NCBI GenBank assembly: GCA_965153455.1
Contig: OZ234496.1
Coordinates: forward strand, 19,150,304 to 19,214,303
Length of the DNA: 64,000 nucleotides
Direction of reading: 5' to 3'
Origin: Sphagnum compactum
Taxonomy: Eukaryota > Bryophyta > Sphagnopsida > Sphagnales
Part shown: positions 47,501-59,831 of the stretch, piece by piece
Position numbering within the stretch: position 1 is the first letter of the stretch
Layout of the letters: each line of letters starts with the position of its first letter
Translations under genes and position numbers: made by a program
Notes under the pieces: model-generated
Database searches by the model: none
Told to the model about the DNA's origin: nothing
The model's input: the letters and a program-made list of their open reading frames with translations, nothing else

Positions 47501-50059
47501 ATTTGGTGGCACTTAGTCTAGGTAGATACAAAGTTTTTTGGTCATAATGGTACATTATTAATTAAAACTAAAAAAAAAAAAAAATGAACGGTAAAATTTC
47601 AAAGTTTTTATATTACACATTGCCAAACATCTAATTATAAATTGACATTTCACCCTTCCATTTATCCTAATGAAGTTGAAGGTTCAATTTAAATATTTCA
47701 ACTATTTCAAAATAATGGACAAGCTAGTACATTAGCACATGGCACATTGTAAAATATCATACTATAACATGATATGTTACCATTCCATTCATCATGGGGT
47801 GAAATCAAAGGCTTGAATTCCATTTCAATATTTAACATTATGAGAAAATAAGATGATTTGCAACTAGCCTTGCAATTGGGTTTTTGAGTAGCAATGACCA
47901 CTTGCAATTTCATTTTAACTTAATGTATTTGTAAAGCATAAGTGTTACCAAATAAATTGGATGAAATGCAATGGACGCAACTCAACATATGTGGAATTGT
48001 ATGCATATACAACTCGTGCAATTCAATTGCAACTGTGCAAGAATAATATGCAACTCCAAATGCAACCAATTTGCAATTATTATTGTAACATCACACTAAC
48101 ATTGTTTTTGATCCATCCATCAATGATGAATTTTGTTGATTTCCATTGCAAATCCAATGGAAACACATTAATGGCTACAATTAATTAACAACCATGTGAC
48201 AATTCCCATCAATAATAAATACATTTCTGATATAAAACAATGTTTTATCAATTATGATGCAAACATTGGGTTTAGTGTAATTGCTTAAGAGTTGTAAAAT
48301 CTGTAAATGGCAATTAAATGATTATTCTAGAATGACTGATAAGTAGGTTCATCCATTAACAAACTTAATGTTTATGTGATTTTTTATTCATCCATTGATA
48401 AACCTAATGTTGTATGATTTTTCATTCATCCATTGACAAACAAAGTTTATTGATGTCCTTTGTAATTTAATAAACAACTATAAGTTTTAATGTAGTTATA
48501 TGACAATTGATTTTAGTAGTACTATATAACTAAATTGCAACTTATAATGCAAATGTATAAACCTTACACACACATTATTCTTGTCCAAATTATGATAAAT
48601 AATGCAAAATTACATTCCATCTATAAATATGAAATGTATTTAAAATTGTATGCATTGACATTCAAAGTTAAAATGCATTACAAAAGCATTTTTTTAAATG
48701 TTCCTTTTAATTGAAATACAATTTGTTTATAATTTTTAATGTATTGCCCAAACTATTCATAACAAAAAATTTCCTTTGCCTAAAAATAAAGGTCATCACA
48801 ACTATGATGAACCACAACAATCAAATATTACCATCCAAAATATTATGTTTCCATTTTATTTATTTTTAATTGTCGAAATGAAACTTGAGCCATAATCTCT
48901 TCAATCCATTTTGTATACTTAAAATCTTTCATATTATGATATTGAATTTCATATGTGAAATGAGATCAATAACATATACATAACATTATGATGCAAAAGA
49001 TATCTAAATGTTCATTCTTTTAATTTCAATAAAACTAGTTTACAATTATAGTGCGAATAGAACTTATTTATCATTAAAATGCAACATACATAACATTGAA
49101 ACAAATTAAATTGCAATCAATTACACTTGCATGCAATCATGGTTTTCAAAATAAAATGCATCACATACACTAGAAAAAATCTTGTATTGTACAATCATCC
49201 AATTTGCAACTATATGCAACTAAATGTCATTTGCAACTATGTTTTATCATTTTTACAACTGTTCAGCATGTGTTCACTTTTTCTTTTTTTTGCAACTATG
49301 GTGTAATTAATTTGTGACCACCAAATGTTCCATCCTTTCATGTTGATTAGTTTTTTTGGTTTTTTTCATTTAAAAAAAGGCCTCCATGATGTCCAATAAG
49401 TTGCAGAAATAGTTGCAACTTGATTATTTCTATGTGATGTACATATACCTTTGATGTATATTAAAGTGTTTTGGAATATATATTAAGGATATATTTATAT
49501 ATTCATGAATTTAATTATTTTATGTTTAAAGCATCTTAAATATACATTTTCCATATATTGTGACTACATAGGCTAAATAAATTGGTAAGTGAATAGTTAG
49601 CTAGGTAAAACTACCTATTATATTTAATATAAATCATATTTTTCACTAATTACAAGTTAATTATTTAGTTCATAGTAATAATTAGTTAATATATAACTAT
49701 TAATTAATTAATGGTAGCATAAACTATGTTATTATTAATAACAATTAACTAATTTATTATTATTATTATTATATTGATGAATAATTATGTAATAATAATT
49801 TTTACTAAATTCAGTTAATTACCTTTAATGTTATTTTAATAATGTATTAATTTACATACAAATTTAAATATTTTATGCTATTACTAATTATTATTTAATT
49901 AATAGGTAATAATAAATAGTAGGTAGGTTGGTAAGTGGGTAAACAATTAGTTAATGCCTAGCTAATCAATTGGTTTTAATTACTTAATTAATTACTTAAT
50001 ATATATAGTTTACAAATTTTAAAAAACAACTGATATGGGATTAAAAAATTTGCTACAAC
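44533..50059. other. AT-rich gene-poor spacer
   Basis: Open frames are short and low in complexity. The region holds many TTGCAACTA-type words and GGTAGGTA/TACCTACC words shared with 49.9-57.8 kb, which suggests old copies of one or more dispersed repeats. No protein family was recognised. Confidence 0.5.
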
Positions 50060-50300
50060 TTAATTGTAAACTAGGTTACAACTAGAAAATTTATCCCATG
50101 TGTTTTGTCTTTCATTTCCATTTTGCAAATATATATATAAGGAAGGTGTTTTGCCTTACATCTAAAAGACATGTGTAATTTGGGATGAACGAATCAAATA
50201 GGCTAACCCTAAAGGTTAAACTTAAAATAAAATAAAAATATTTACATATCTACTTCTTAGATTATGTACTCACCTACCTAACAATCCATCTAATCCTACT
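50060..50300. repeat. Dispersed repeat R2, copy 1
   Basis: It shares with 54655-54870 the ordered words TTACAACTA..AAATTTATCCCAT, TTTTGTC.T.CATTT, GACATGTGTAATTTGGGATGAAC (CATGTCATTTGGGATGAAC in copy 2), GGTTAAA.TTAAAA and TTTAC.TA.CTAC. Divergence is high. Confidence 0.6.
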
Positions 50301-50694
50301 TACCTTCTTTTTTACCTACTTATATACCTATATAAATATTAATTTCAATTTATTATGGCCAAATTAATTCAATTAACATGTCACATATAATTATTTTTAT
50401 TATGCCACGTGGCACTTTGTAATGGGTTATAACATTGTTGTAGATAATGGTGACTAGAAATGATGTCGTTTGCAACCAATCACTATGCAACTGGCATGCA
50501 ACTAGTTATCATTTGCAATTATAAATTTGGTATTGTATAATTTTTTGGCCATATGGTTATGTGTGCAACTATCGTGCAACTAAATGTGTACAACATGGAC
50601 ACGTGTCATAAAAATAATGACCTAAACTTATACATACTTAAATTACTATACTTAATAAATCTACATAATAATATTATGTACCTCTTGTACTAAG

Positions 50695-51325
50695 GTTAAC
50701 CCCATGTTAACTTAGGTTAGCCTAAACTAACCTACGCTAAATAAACAAAAAAGTTAAACTAACCATGGCTAAATTAAATTAAGCTAAATTGAATCAAGTT
50801 AATTTAAGCATGGCTAAATTAAGTTAAACTAAATTAACCATGGCTAAATTAAGTTTAACAAAATTAATTATGGCTAAAAAAATTAAATTAAATTAACCAT
50901 AGATAAACTAAGTTAGACTAAAATAATTATGGCTAAATTAAATCAAGCTAAAATTAACCATGTATAAATTTATTAGGTTAAATTATTTATGGCTAAAATC
51001 AATTAAACTATATTAATTATGGCTAAAATAAATTAGGTTAAAAAAATATGGGTAAATTAAGTTAGGCCAAAATAATTATGGCTATATTAAATTAGGCTAA
51101 ATTACTTATAGCTATATTAAATTAGACTATATTTATTATGGCTAAATTAAATTAAGCTAAACTAAATTAGGATAAAATGAATATGGTTAAATTAAATTAG
51201 GCCAAACCAATTATGCTAAATTAAGTTAGGCTAAAATAAATTAGGCTATAATTAAAAATGGCTAAATTAACTTAAGATAAACTAATTATGGCTAAACTAA
51301 ATTATGATAAATTAAACCATGGTTT
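50695..51325. repeat. Degenerate tandem array of about 30-35-bp units
   Basis: About twenty diverged units are built on TTATGGCTAAATTAAATTAGG with following AAACTAAATTA-type words. The array is almost free of C and G except in GGCTAA and CCATGG. The period wanders, so unit borders are not exact. Confidence 0.8.
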
Positions 51326-51732
51326 AGCTGTGTATTGCAAGTTTTTAAATTTCATTTGTCAAACATATTTAAATATTTTTTTTGGCAAGTAGAAATTATT
51401 TTATTTTATTTTATTTGGAATCTTTTGCAAAAATGTAAATTTGATTAAACAAAAAAATTGTTCACAATCAATTAACATGATAATAGTAAAAATTACATAA
51501 TTATTCATAATTATTAATTAAACGTTTATTATAATTATAATGATAATAAATTATATATAATCAACAGGTATTATATATTTAAAGTTTATTATTTATGTTA
51601 AAATATTAATGTAAATAAGCTACATGAATTAACCTACAAATACACAAACATCTTAAGATAATTACTAGTTTAAGTTAGATAATAATATTAAATCATATTT
51701 TCATAGTAATCATAATTATTAAAAATATTTTA

Positions 51733-52176
51733 CAATCTTCTTTGAAGTGCAAAAGAAAAAGGAGTAATTAAAAATTAACAACAAAAAAAATTTAAATAAG
51801 CATTCCAAGTTACAAAATGTTTTTTTTTTGTTTTTTTTTCTTTGAAACCCCTCCTACTTTCAAACCTCATAACTTTCAAAGTTCTTATTCATTTTAAACA
51901 ATTTAAAGTTTTATAGGAGCGCCACTTGAAGTTTTACAAATCATGTGGGAACTTTAATAGCAATAAAACAACATAAAATGAACTTTTTGGGTGTTTAAAA
52001 ACTGGATTTTGAAGTGTTTAATGGTTTCTTTTTTTGAGTTTTTGACCCCCTTTACTTTGGGGGGGGGGCATAACTTTCTCATTTCTAATCCGTTTTTTAT
52101 GATTCTTAGTGTGTTAGATGTGCCAAGAGGAGGGCTTCATGTTTAGTTTGGACACCAGAAACAACGGAACCCTCCC
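51733..52176. repeat. Dispersed repeat family R1, copy B
   Basis: Similar over nearly its whole length to 27100-27592 (see words listed there), including the GACCCCCTTTACTTTGGGG run and the terminal GACACCAGAAACAACGGA. Confidence 0.85.
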
Positions 52177-55100
52177 CTGGCTACTATACTCTAATATAGT
52201 AGTTGCATCTGATGTGCAATTAAGTTGGTTCATGAGGTTTGCAAGGGAATTTTTTATCTCATATCCTTTGGCTTTCAATTCTATTTGGCTCAATATATAA
52301 CTAGAAGCAATAACTATATAATAGCCAAATACCATGTGCCATTGGGGATGAGTGAATAAAAAAGCTTGACTTTTATGAAATGGTTAATCTTAATAATAAA
52401 AATGGATTATTTTAAATCTACCTATATAGCCTAAACCTAACCACTTTCAATTTACTTACATACCTAAGTAAATCAACCTACCTAATAGGGTTTAATAATT
52501 ACCTACCTATTTAAGTAACACGTGTCAACATCATATTAGCCATAAATTAGACGACTTGGATTTCATTAATTAACATTAAAATATTTAAAAATAAGCAAGC
52601 TTTAATTACAACATGTCACCATATAATTGGTGTTTTAAAATGGACATGTGTCAAATGGTCAATGAACGTTCCATGGTGTGCCACGTGTCATCATCTTAGT
52701 GGCAGAAACTTTAATGATTGAGATTAATCCAATGAGTTTTTAATTTTGAAAACACAAAAAAATTAAATAGTGACACGTGTCCACAAGTTAATTATCCAAT
52801 TTTTAAACATGTGTCATATTTTGATTAGTTGCATTGTAGGTTCAAGGAAAGTTGCACATAAAGTGCAACTACATTTGGATTGGTATGTATGGATTAACAT
52901 GTATTTAGCACCGTATATACATGTTGCAAACGTAATGTTGCACGCAACTGAATGTCATATGCAACTTGTTTTAGGCAACTACACAAATTTGCAGTTGCAT
53001 GTGTTGCATGCAATTGAATTTTGGTTACAAACGACAAGTGCAAAACCCAAAATTTCTAGTAATGTTCAACCTCCAACTCCTTTAAATAAACAAAAAACTT
53101 ATAACAACCTTTTAGCTCTACTTTTAAACTATTAAAAAAATAATTACGTAACACATAAGATGATAATTGCATCATAAAAAAACTAAAAAATGCATTGAAT
53201 GTTTAAAAAAAAAACCTTCTCCTTTATAGTTCATCTTGAGCTTCTTGACAATAGGCATAGGTGCATGAGGGTCATTGATGCAAAGGGGAAATTTTGTTAA
53301 CTTACTACCATGTGACACTTGCTCAAAGGTTTCTTACCCAAATTTCACATTTTTAAATTTCAAATTTCAAGTCCAAATCTAGTTGCATAGCAGTTGTTCA
53401 CAATGATCACATGGTTGACTTGATTAATGTGTTCATATATTGATTTCACAAATTTGGTTATTTTGGCTTACATGTTTATTAAATGTTACTTATGAGAAAG
53501 AAAAAAATTATCCTTTGTAGTTTATCTTGAATTTTTTAATAATAGGCATAGGTGCATGACTTGCTTGAAAGAATTGACCCTTGTTAATGAAGCAATTTGA
53601 CATTTAAGGTATAAGACATCAAAGTATATCAAGGTAGATCCATATGCACATACATCTTAATTGAATATGTTATACAATATACACATTGTTTTTAATTTCA
53701 CTTCAAAAGCAGACTTTCACCTTCAATGAATTTTATGGTTTGATACATTTGTAAGGTAACATGATGTTATGAGTTGCAATGTAATGGAAAATTAGTAATA
53801 AAAAAGTTGAACAAAATTCACAAAATAATGGAAAAGAAGTACTTACATAGTGACAACCTATAAATTTACCCAAATTTAGTCAAGTTTTACATAAATATGA
53901 TGCTTTAACCACGTTTAACCTATTTTAGCCAAGTTTCACCAAGTTTAAGTTAAATAACATACTTTAGTCAAATTTTGCCAAGTTTTGTCAAGTTTAACTT
54001 AAATAACATACTTAAATTACTTAAGTAAGTAATTTAAACCAAGTTTAGCATAATTCAACCTAAATAGCCATAGGTTACACTAGGTTGCTAAGGTTTAACC
54101 TAAAAAAACATAAGGTCACCTAAAATAGCCTAGGTTTTAAAAAAAATTTATATCCTTGACTATAATCATGAAGGACATAATAGCAAATGACATTTACAAC
54201 TATGCCATGTTTGCAAATAATGGTAAATACAATGTGAACGTTTGGACTAATAATCATGTAGTTATGGCTAGTTGTATATGTGGTTTAAGATTACCATGCT
54301 AGTCATTTATCCAACCTTATTTACCATGTTTTGGTATAATGTGTTAACTATTTTAATTAATAATGTAGGTTAATTAGTAGGTAGTAAATTAAGTTAATAG
54401 ATATTGGTTAAACTATGTATTAGTTGGTAGGTAGTACTTTAAGTTGATTACATGTATTTATGTATCCATTAATTAAGTTGGGAGGTAAAAAAGGTAGGTC
54501 AATAGGTTAAGTGGGTAGGTTAACTAAGTAGCTAGATAGAGATTTAGGTAAATAGGTATGTATGTATGTATGTGTGTAAATTAGGTAGGTAGATAGTTAT
54601 TAAATAGACCTAGAGTAAATAAGTCTAGGTAAGTATGTAGGTAAGGCAAACAACTATAAGTAAGTAGGTTGTAACTATAAAATTTATCCCATATCTTTTG
54701 TCCTCCATTTTAATCATGTAAAATAATAAATGCACTTAAAACATTAAAAACACAAATAACTTAGAAAAGAAAACATGTCATTTGGGATGAACTAATAAAA
54801 AAGGTTTGACCTTGATGGTTAAATTTAAAACTAAAAAGAATAAATTATTTATTTACCTACTTTGCTAAAGGTAAAAATCTTTTTAGCCTAGTGGGCATCC
54901 TAATAATTATTTAATTTATTAGGGGATGAAACTACTAGTTAACTAGTTTTATGTGGATGAAGGATTGGATTTTGTTTCACCAACAACTAACAGACTTTTG
55001 GGAAAGGATTAAGATAAGGGCCTATTTTCTTGGGGAGGATGTGGACCATGTGTGGATTAGTGTAAAGGGGAACTTAGAGGAGGAGAAACATCATTCTTGG

Positions 55101-56230
55101 AATAACATGGTAGAGGAGGAGTAGGAAAAGAAATGGAGATGTTAGTTTTAGAAAGTTTGGGAGGAGAAAACCATGTACTTCATAATACTGAAATACATGG
55201 AGGGTGAAGGTTATGGACCCTGGTGTGAACTCTTGTTTTCATTTATTTTCCTAGCCTTATTGAATGCAAAAATATAAGTTCATCTTTCCATAGAATATTG
55301 TAGTTTTTTTTGTTTTTTGGATTACCTTCTTTTTCATTTCATTTATAATGTCTTTTTGGAGCTTCTAGAACGTGCATGATGGTAGTTGTAATAAAAGGTA
55401 GTTGGGTCAAAATAGGGTTGGGGTACCCAAAAGGATTTTATATTCATTGGACCCCCTCACTTAAACATTGTTGAAACTTAATGACACATTCATATTGAAA
55501 TTTGATTTTATTCATAGATAGATACATTACAAAGGTCCTATTCTATGTTGAGAGTGTCAAATTTGAACAAGTTTAAGGATTCCTACCAAGTCTTTGAAAA
55601 AAATCCAAGCCTTTGTTGCATGAGAAAAAAAAATTCAAGGATTCATAAAGAATGTTTAAATAGCTTTCAAGCACAAACATGTTTAGGAAGTTTTTACCAC
55701 AAACACCTTATGTGTTAATGCATATAAAATGTATGAATGTGACAAGAATGCCTTAGTTTAATATAAAAGGTTTCAAAAAATCAAATTTTTGGGAATTTTG
55801 GGCCATTGATAGAACATGGCCCACATTGGATAAATTTTACTATTTTCACTTTCATAAGTGAAAAAAATAGATACTTTTGAAGTTTACATAAAATTTGGAA
55901 CAAAATTATTTCATTTGACATGAGAAAAAAGGGTGAAATGTAGGACATGTGATGGGAAAAATGAAGAAAAAGGTGATTTGGGAGTCTTAAAATGAGTCTT
56001 TATGTTTCAAATGGGGTACCCTAATCATGTTTAGACCCAGTTGTTGGAAAACAATGTGCAAAATGATGAAGGCAACATGAAAAAAATGTTGTTCTACAAC
56101 TCTAAAATAGTTTTTTGAACTAGAAGGTAATTACCTTCTAGTCACTTAACTTGCCCTGGATTATTTTTTATAAGTTTTATGTTTGAAAATAGGATTGCCT
56201 TCAAAGGGTAGTTATTCCTTCCTTCTTTTA
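52177..56230. other. AT-rich spacer with dispersed repeats
   Basis: It contains R2 copy 2 (54655-54870), a (GTAT)n tract near 54555-54575 and several ACACGTGTCA palindromes. A stretch at 54940-55260 might be a very degraded LINE or transposase piece, but no motif supports it. No gene recognised. Confidence 0.45.
54655..54870. repeat. Dispersed repeat R2, copy 2
   Basis: Diverged partner of 50060-50300, in the same orientation, with the shared TTTGGGATGAAC core. Confidence 0.6.
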
Positions 56231-56472
56231 TGTTTTGATTTTATTTCATTTGTTTGTCTTACCCAGGTTCACGGTTGTACATACTCTTTACCTACCTACC
56301 TACTTACCTATTCATGTCACTACTAGAAAACCAAGTCCTAATCCACTTGTTTTGATTTTATTTCATTTTTTGTCTTACCCAAGTTTGTGGTTATACATAC
56401 TTTCTACCTACCTACCTACCTACCTACCTACTTATTCACGTCATTACTAGAAAACCAAGTCTTAATCCACTA
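56231..56472. repeat. 118-bp tandem duplication that includes a MITE terminus
   Basis: Copies start at 56231 and 56349 with TGTTTTGATTTTATTTCATT and both end in the ACTAGAAAACCAAGTC terminus followed by TTAATCCACT or CTAATCCACT. Each contains a (CTAC)n run, longer in copy 2. Confidence 0.85.
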
Positions 56473-56791
56473 TGCATTTCCACCTAATTTAAGCCAAGTG
56501 GAAAATAGCTCATCCAACCACTAACCCGTGGTTATTTAATAGACCATTTCCAATTGAATGTGTGCATAATGGATTTCATATTAAACTTTTAGTGGATTCA
56601 TAATGGATTTATAGTGGAAACTGGTGGACTTCAATGGATGAGACTGGTGCATGGTGGAATCATAATGGACACCTTGCCATGCATTCCAAACCATTCATGA
56701 CTTCCATTAACAATGCACATTGGAAATGGGTATTTCCCACTCAATGTTGGGTGGAATGTCGAGTGGATTAGGACCATGTTTTCTAGTAATG
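56442..56791. mobile_element. MITE of about 350 bp, CACTA-like ends
   Basis: The left end CATTACTAGAAAACCAAGTC and the right end (reverse complement CATTACTAGAAAACATGGTC), each followed by C/TTAATCCACT, form inverted repeats of about 30 bp with few mismatches. There is no coding capacity. Flanking trinucleotides (CGT before, CAC after) do not match, perhaps because of the tandem duplication on the left. The duplicated copy of the left end at 56318 reads CACTACTAGAAAACC, closer to a CACTA terminus. Confidence 0.7.
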
Positions 56792-57859
56792 CACAATTAT
56801 CTATATATGCACCTATTTACTTGTATACATACCTACCTATTCAAAATGATTTTTAAAATTTATTTATTTTGAATCCTCACATTGAACCACATGGAAAAAT
56901 GTATTGGTGTATGTGGAACAATCCTAAACCATCCAATTTGAACGAGTGAAATAAAAATGGTTATTTAATTTTCATAATTAAAAAATTCACATGTTTTACA
57001 TGTGACAATTTGTAATTGGTGCTATTATAGTTGCAAATAATGGTAAGTAGTTACAAAAATTGTATAATTAAAGGATGGAATATATGTTTGAGTGCATACT
57101 TCATCCAAGGGAATTTGTTGATGTCATATTTAGATTATATTTGTAACTACATGTTGAGTGCGATTAATGCAACTAATGAAAAATTTAGTTGTGAGAGTCA
57201 TTTATGATTATTTTAAAGTCAAAAATTGAAGTCACAAAATGAGGTGTTTTAGTAATGTTTATGCTTAAATACTTTTTGAGATTAGACATTATTTTGAATA
57301 ATTGTCCAAGGTTCAAAATATAACTCATTTCTAGCATTTGCTTACTAATATCTTATTATACAAATATTAGTTTGTTTTGAGAGATAAAATGTACTTATTA
57401 TGGTTTTGATGTTTCACAACACTACTAGGAAATGCGTCCTAGTTCACTATGGGTTTCACTAGATTTTTGAGTGAATTTGGACAATTTCACTAAGTGAAAT
57501 TGTTTAACCCCCTAGTGAACGGGGACCAGTTGCTACAGACAATGACTTGTTTCACTAATAACTAGTGAAATAAGGTTATTCTCAAATGAAATACAAATTT
57601 ACTAAACCATTCACTTGCTAGTTAATTAACTAACCAGTATGAAAATTAATTAAATTTTAATTATTTAATATATAATACTATTGATAATTTCATGATTTTT
57701 AAAGCCTATTATTTATTGACACGTGTCACTACTTACGTTAGGTTAAAAACCTAGCCTAAGTAGGTAGGTAGGCCACGTAATCAACCTAGGCACCTAACCT
57801 AGGAATTCGATAGGAGAATATTCGGTCAACATACCATGTTGACCACACACAACACCACC

Positions 57860-57930
57860 CATGAGGTTTGATCCCTTAACCTTTGGATTGAAGGCAAACA
57901 CCTTTACCATCAAACCACTCCACTTATTGT
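57860..57930 (-). repeat. Possible tRNA-derived remnant inside the CACTA element
   Basis: On the minus strand a TGGTTTGATGGTAAAGG word is followed about 30 bases later by GGGATCAAACC, which resembles pol III A and B boxes. No cloverleaf can be drawn with confidence. Confidence 0.2.
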
Positions 57931-58059
57931 GATAATATGTTACATTACATTTTATTTATCAAATACTTCATTTTGAACATTACAAAAATATAAACTTTGA
58001 AAATTGGCAATCCTAAGTAATTATAATATATGGCTATTGATTATTTTTTATTAGTGCTA

Positions 58060-59055
58060 TTGGTGGTTATTAATGGCTATTGGTACCTATTCTATTTGTG
58101 GCTATTAATGTTTTTTAGTGGTTATTCTATTAATAGTTATTGGTGGTTATTCTATTAATGGCCATTAATAGTTATTCTATTGGTGGCTATTTTATTAATG
58201 GCTACTGGTGGCTATTCTATTAATGGCTACTGGTGGCTATTCTATTAATGGCTACTTGTGGCTATTTCTATTAATAGCTATTCGTGATTAATGTATTAAT
58301 GGCTATTGGTGGTTATTCTATTAATGGCTATTGGTGGCTATTTTATTAATGGCTATTCGTGATTAATTTATTGATGGATATTGGTGCCTACTCTATTAAT
58401 GGTTATTGGTGGCTAATATATTAATGGCTATTTATGATTAATCTATTAATGGCTATTGGTGGCTAATATATTAATGGCTATTGGTGGCTATTCTATTAAT
58501 GGCTACTGGTGGTTATTCTATTAATAACTATTTGTGATTAATGTATTAATGGCTATTGTGGTTATTTTATTAATGGTTATTCGTGATTAATCTATTAATG
58601 GCTATTGTGGCTATTTTATTAATGGCTATTCATGATTAATCTATTAATGGATATTGGTGGCTATTCTATTAATGGCTATTGGTTGCTAATATATTAATGG
58701 TTATTTGTGACTAATCTATTAATGGCTATTTGTGATTAATCTATTAATGGCTATTTGTGATTAATCTATTAATGGCTATTGGTGGCTATTATATTAATGG
58801 TTATTCGTGACTAATCTATTAATGGCTATTGGTGGATATTCTATTAATGGCTATTGGTGGATATTCTATTAAAAGCTATTGGTGGATATTCTATTAATGG
58901 ATATTGGTGAATATTCTATTAATGGCTATTGGTGGATATTCTATTAATGGCTATTGGTGGATATTCTATTAATGGCTATTGGTGGATATTCTATTAATGG
59001 CTATTGGTGGCTATTCTATTAATGGCTATTAGTGGATATTCTATTCATGGCTATT
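58060..59055. repeat. Minisatellite of about 40 units of 24-25 bp
   Basis: The basic unit is CTATTAATGGCTATTGG plus TGG.TATT, 25 bases in the regular part (58890-59030) and 24-25 elsewhere. Variants swap GGTGGCTA, CGTGATTA and GGTGGATA. The most uniform units are at the right end, so the latest expansion was probably there. Confidence 0.95.
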
Positions 59056-59831
59056 GACAATTATTTTATTATGGTTATTAATGGTTATTATATTATAAGT
59101 TATTGTTATTATATGTTATATTATAACTATTGATGATTATTGTATTATAAATTATTGTTTGATATTCTACGTTATAATATCATAGGCTATTGGAAGTTAT
59201 TATATTGTAGGGTATTTAAAATTATTTTCATAGGTTATTATTTTCTATTTTAAGTTATTTTTACCTTAGGCCATTATATTATGTTTTAGATTATTTTAAA
59301 GTTATTATGCTTAGGATAAAATCATTTATAATAACATTAAGTAGAATGACCTTGAATAATTTAAAGTATAACTTGAAATAACATACATTAATTTAAAATA
59401 AATAACCTAAGGTATAGCCTAAAGTTAGTTGAATAATTTAATTTAAAATAATTTAAAAGCTTATAATAAACTAGTTAAGATACTTTAAGGTAAAATAACA
59501 TGTAACAATTTAGGGTACAATAATTTATAATAGCCTATAATAACATAAAATATAAGTTAGAATAACTAAAGTAGCTTAAAATAATATAGGGTATATCATA
59601 AAGTAACATAGATAGAATATTTTTTAAAAATAGAAATAAACCTATTTGCTATAGTAAATTGTAATAGTGAATTATGTTACCTAGAAATGAGACATGATGT
59701 CTAGATAGTGATATTATAATGAAATAACTTTCACTAGGTGAAATCAGTAAAATGCAATGAAGTTATTTCACTTTTAAGGTCCCATAGTGATTTAAGCTAG
59801 TAAACTACACCCCACTTTGGTAGTAGTGCAA

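Larger units (their letters stand above)
57420..59828. mobile_element. Non-autonomous CACTA element carrying a 1-kb minisatellite
   Basis: The ends are CACTACTAGGAAATG on the left and the reverse complement of CACTACTACCAAAGTG on the right. Both subterminal regions carry CACTATGGG. A perfect 3-bp direct repeat CAA flanks the element (57417-57419 and 59829-59831). No transposase frame is present. The interior holds a tRNA-like piece near 57860-57930 and the 25-bp minisatellite at 58060-59055. Confidence 0.85.

Noticed and set aside
54940-55260. Possible transposon coding relic (WERIKIRAYFLGEDVDHVW-like reading)
   Set aside because: It has several stops and no motif that ties it to a family.
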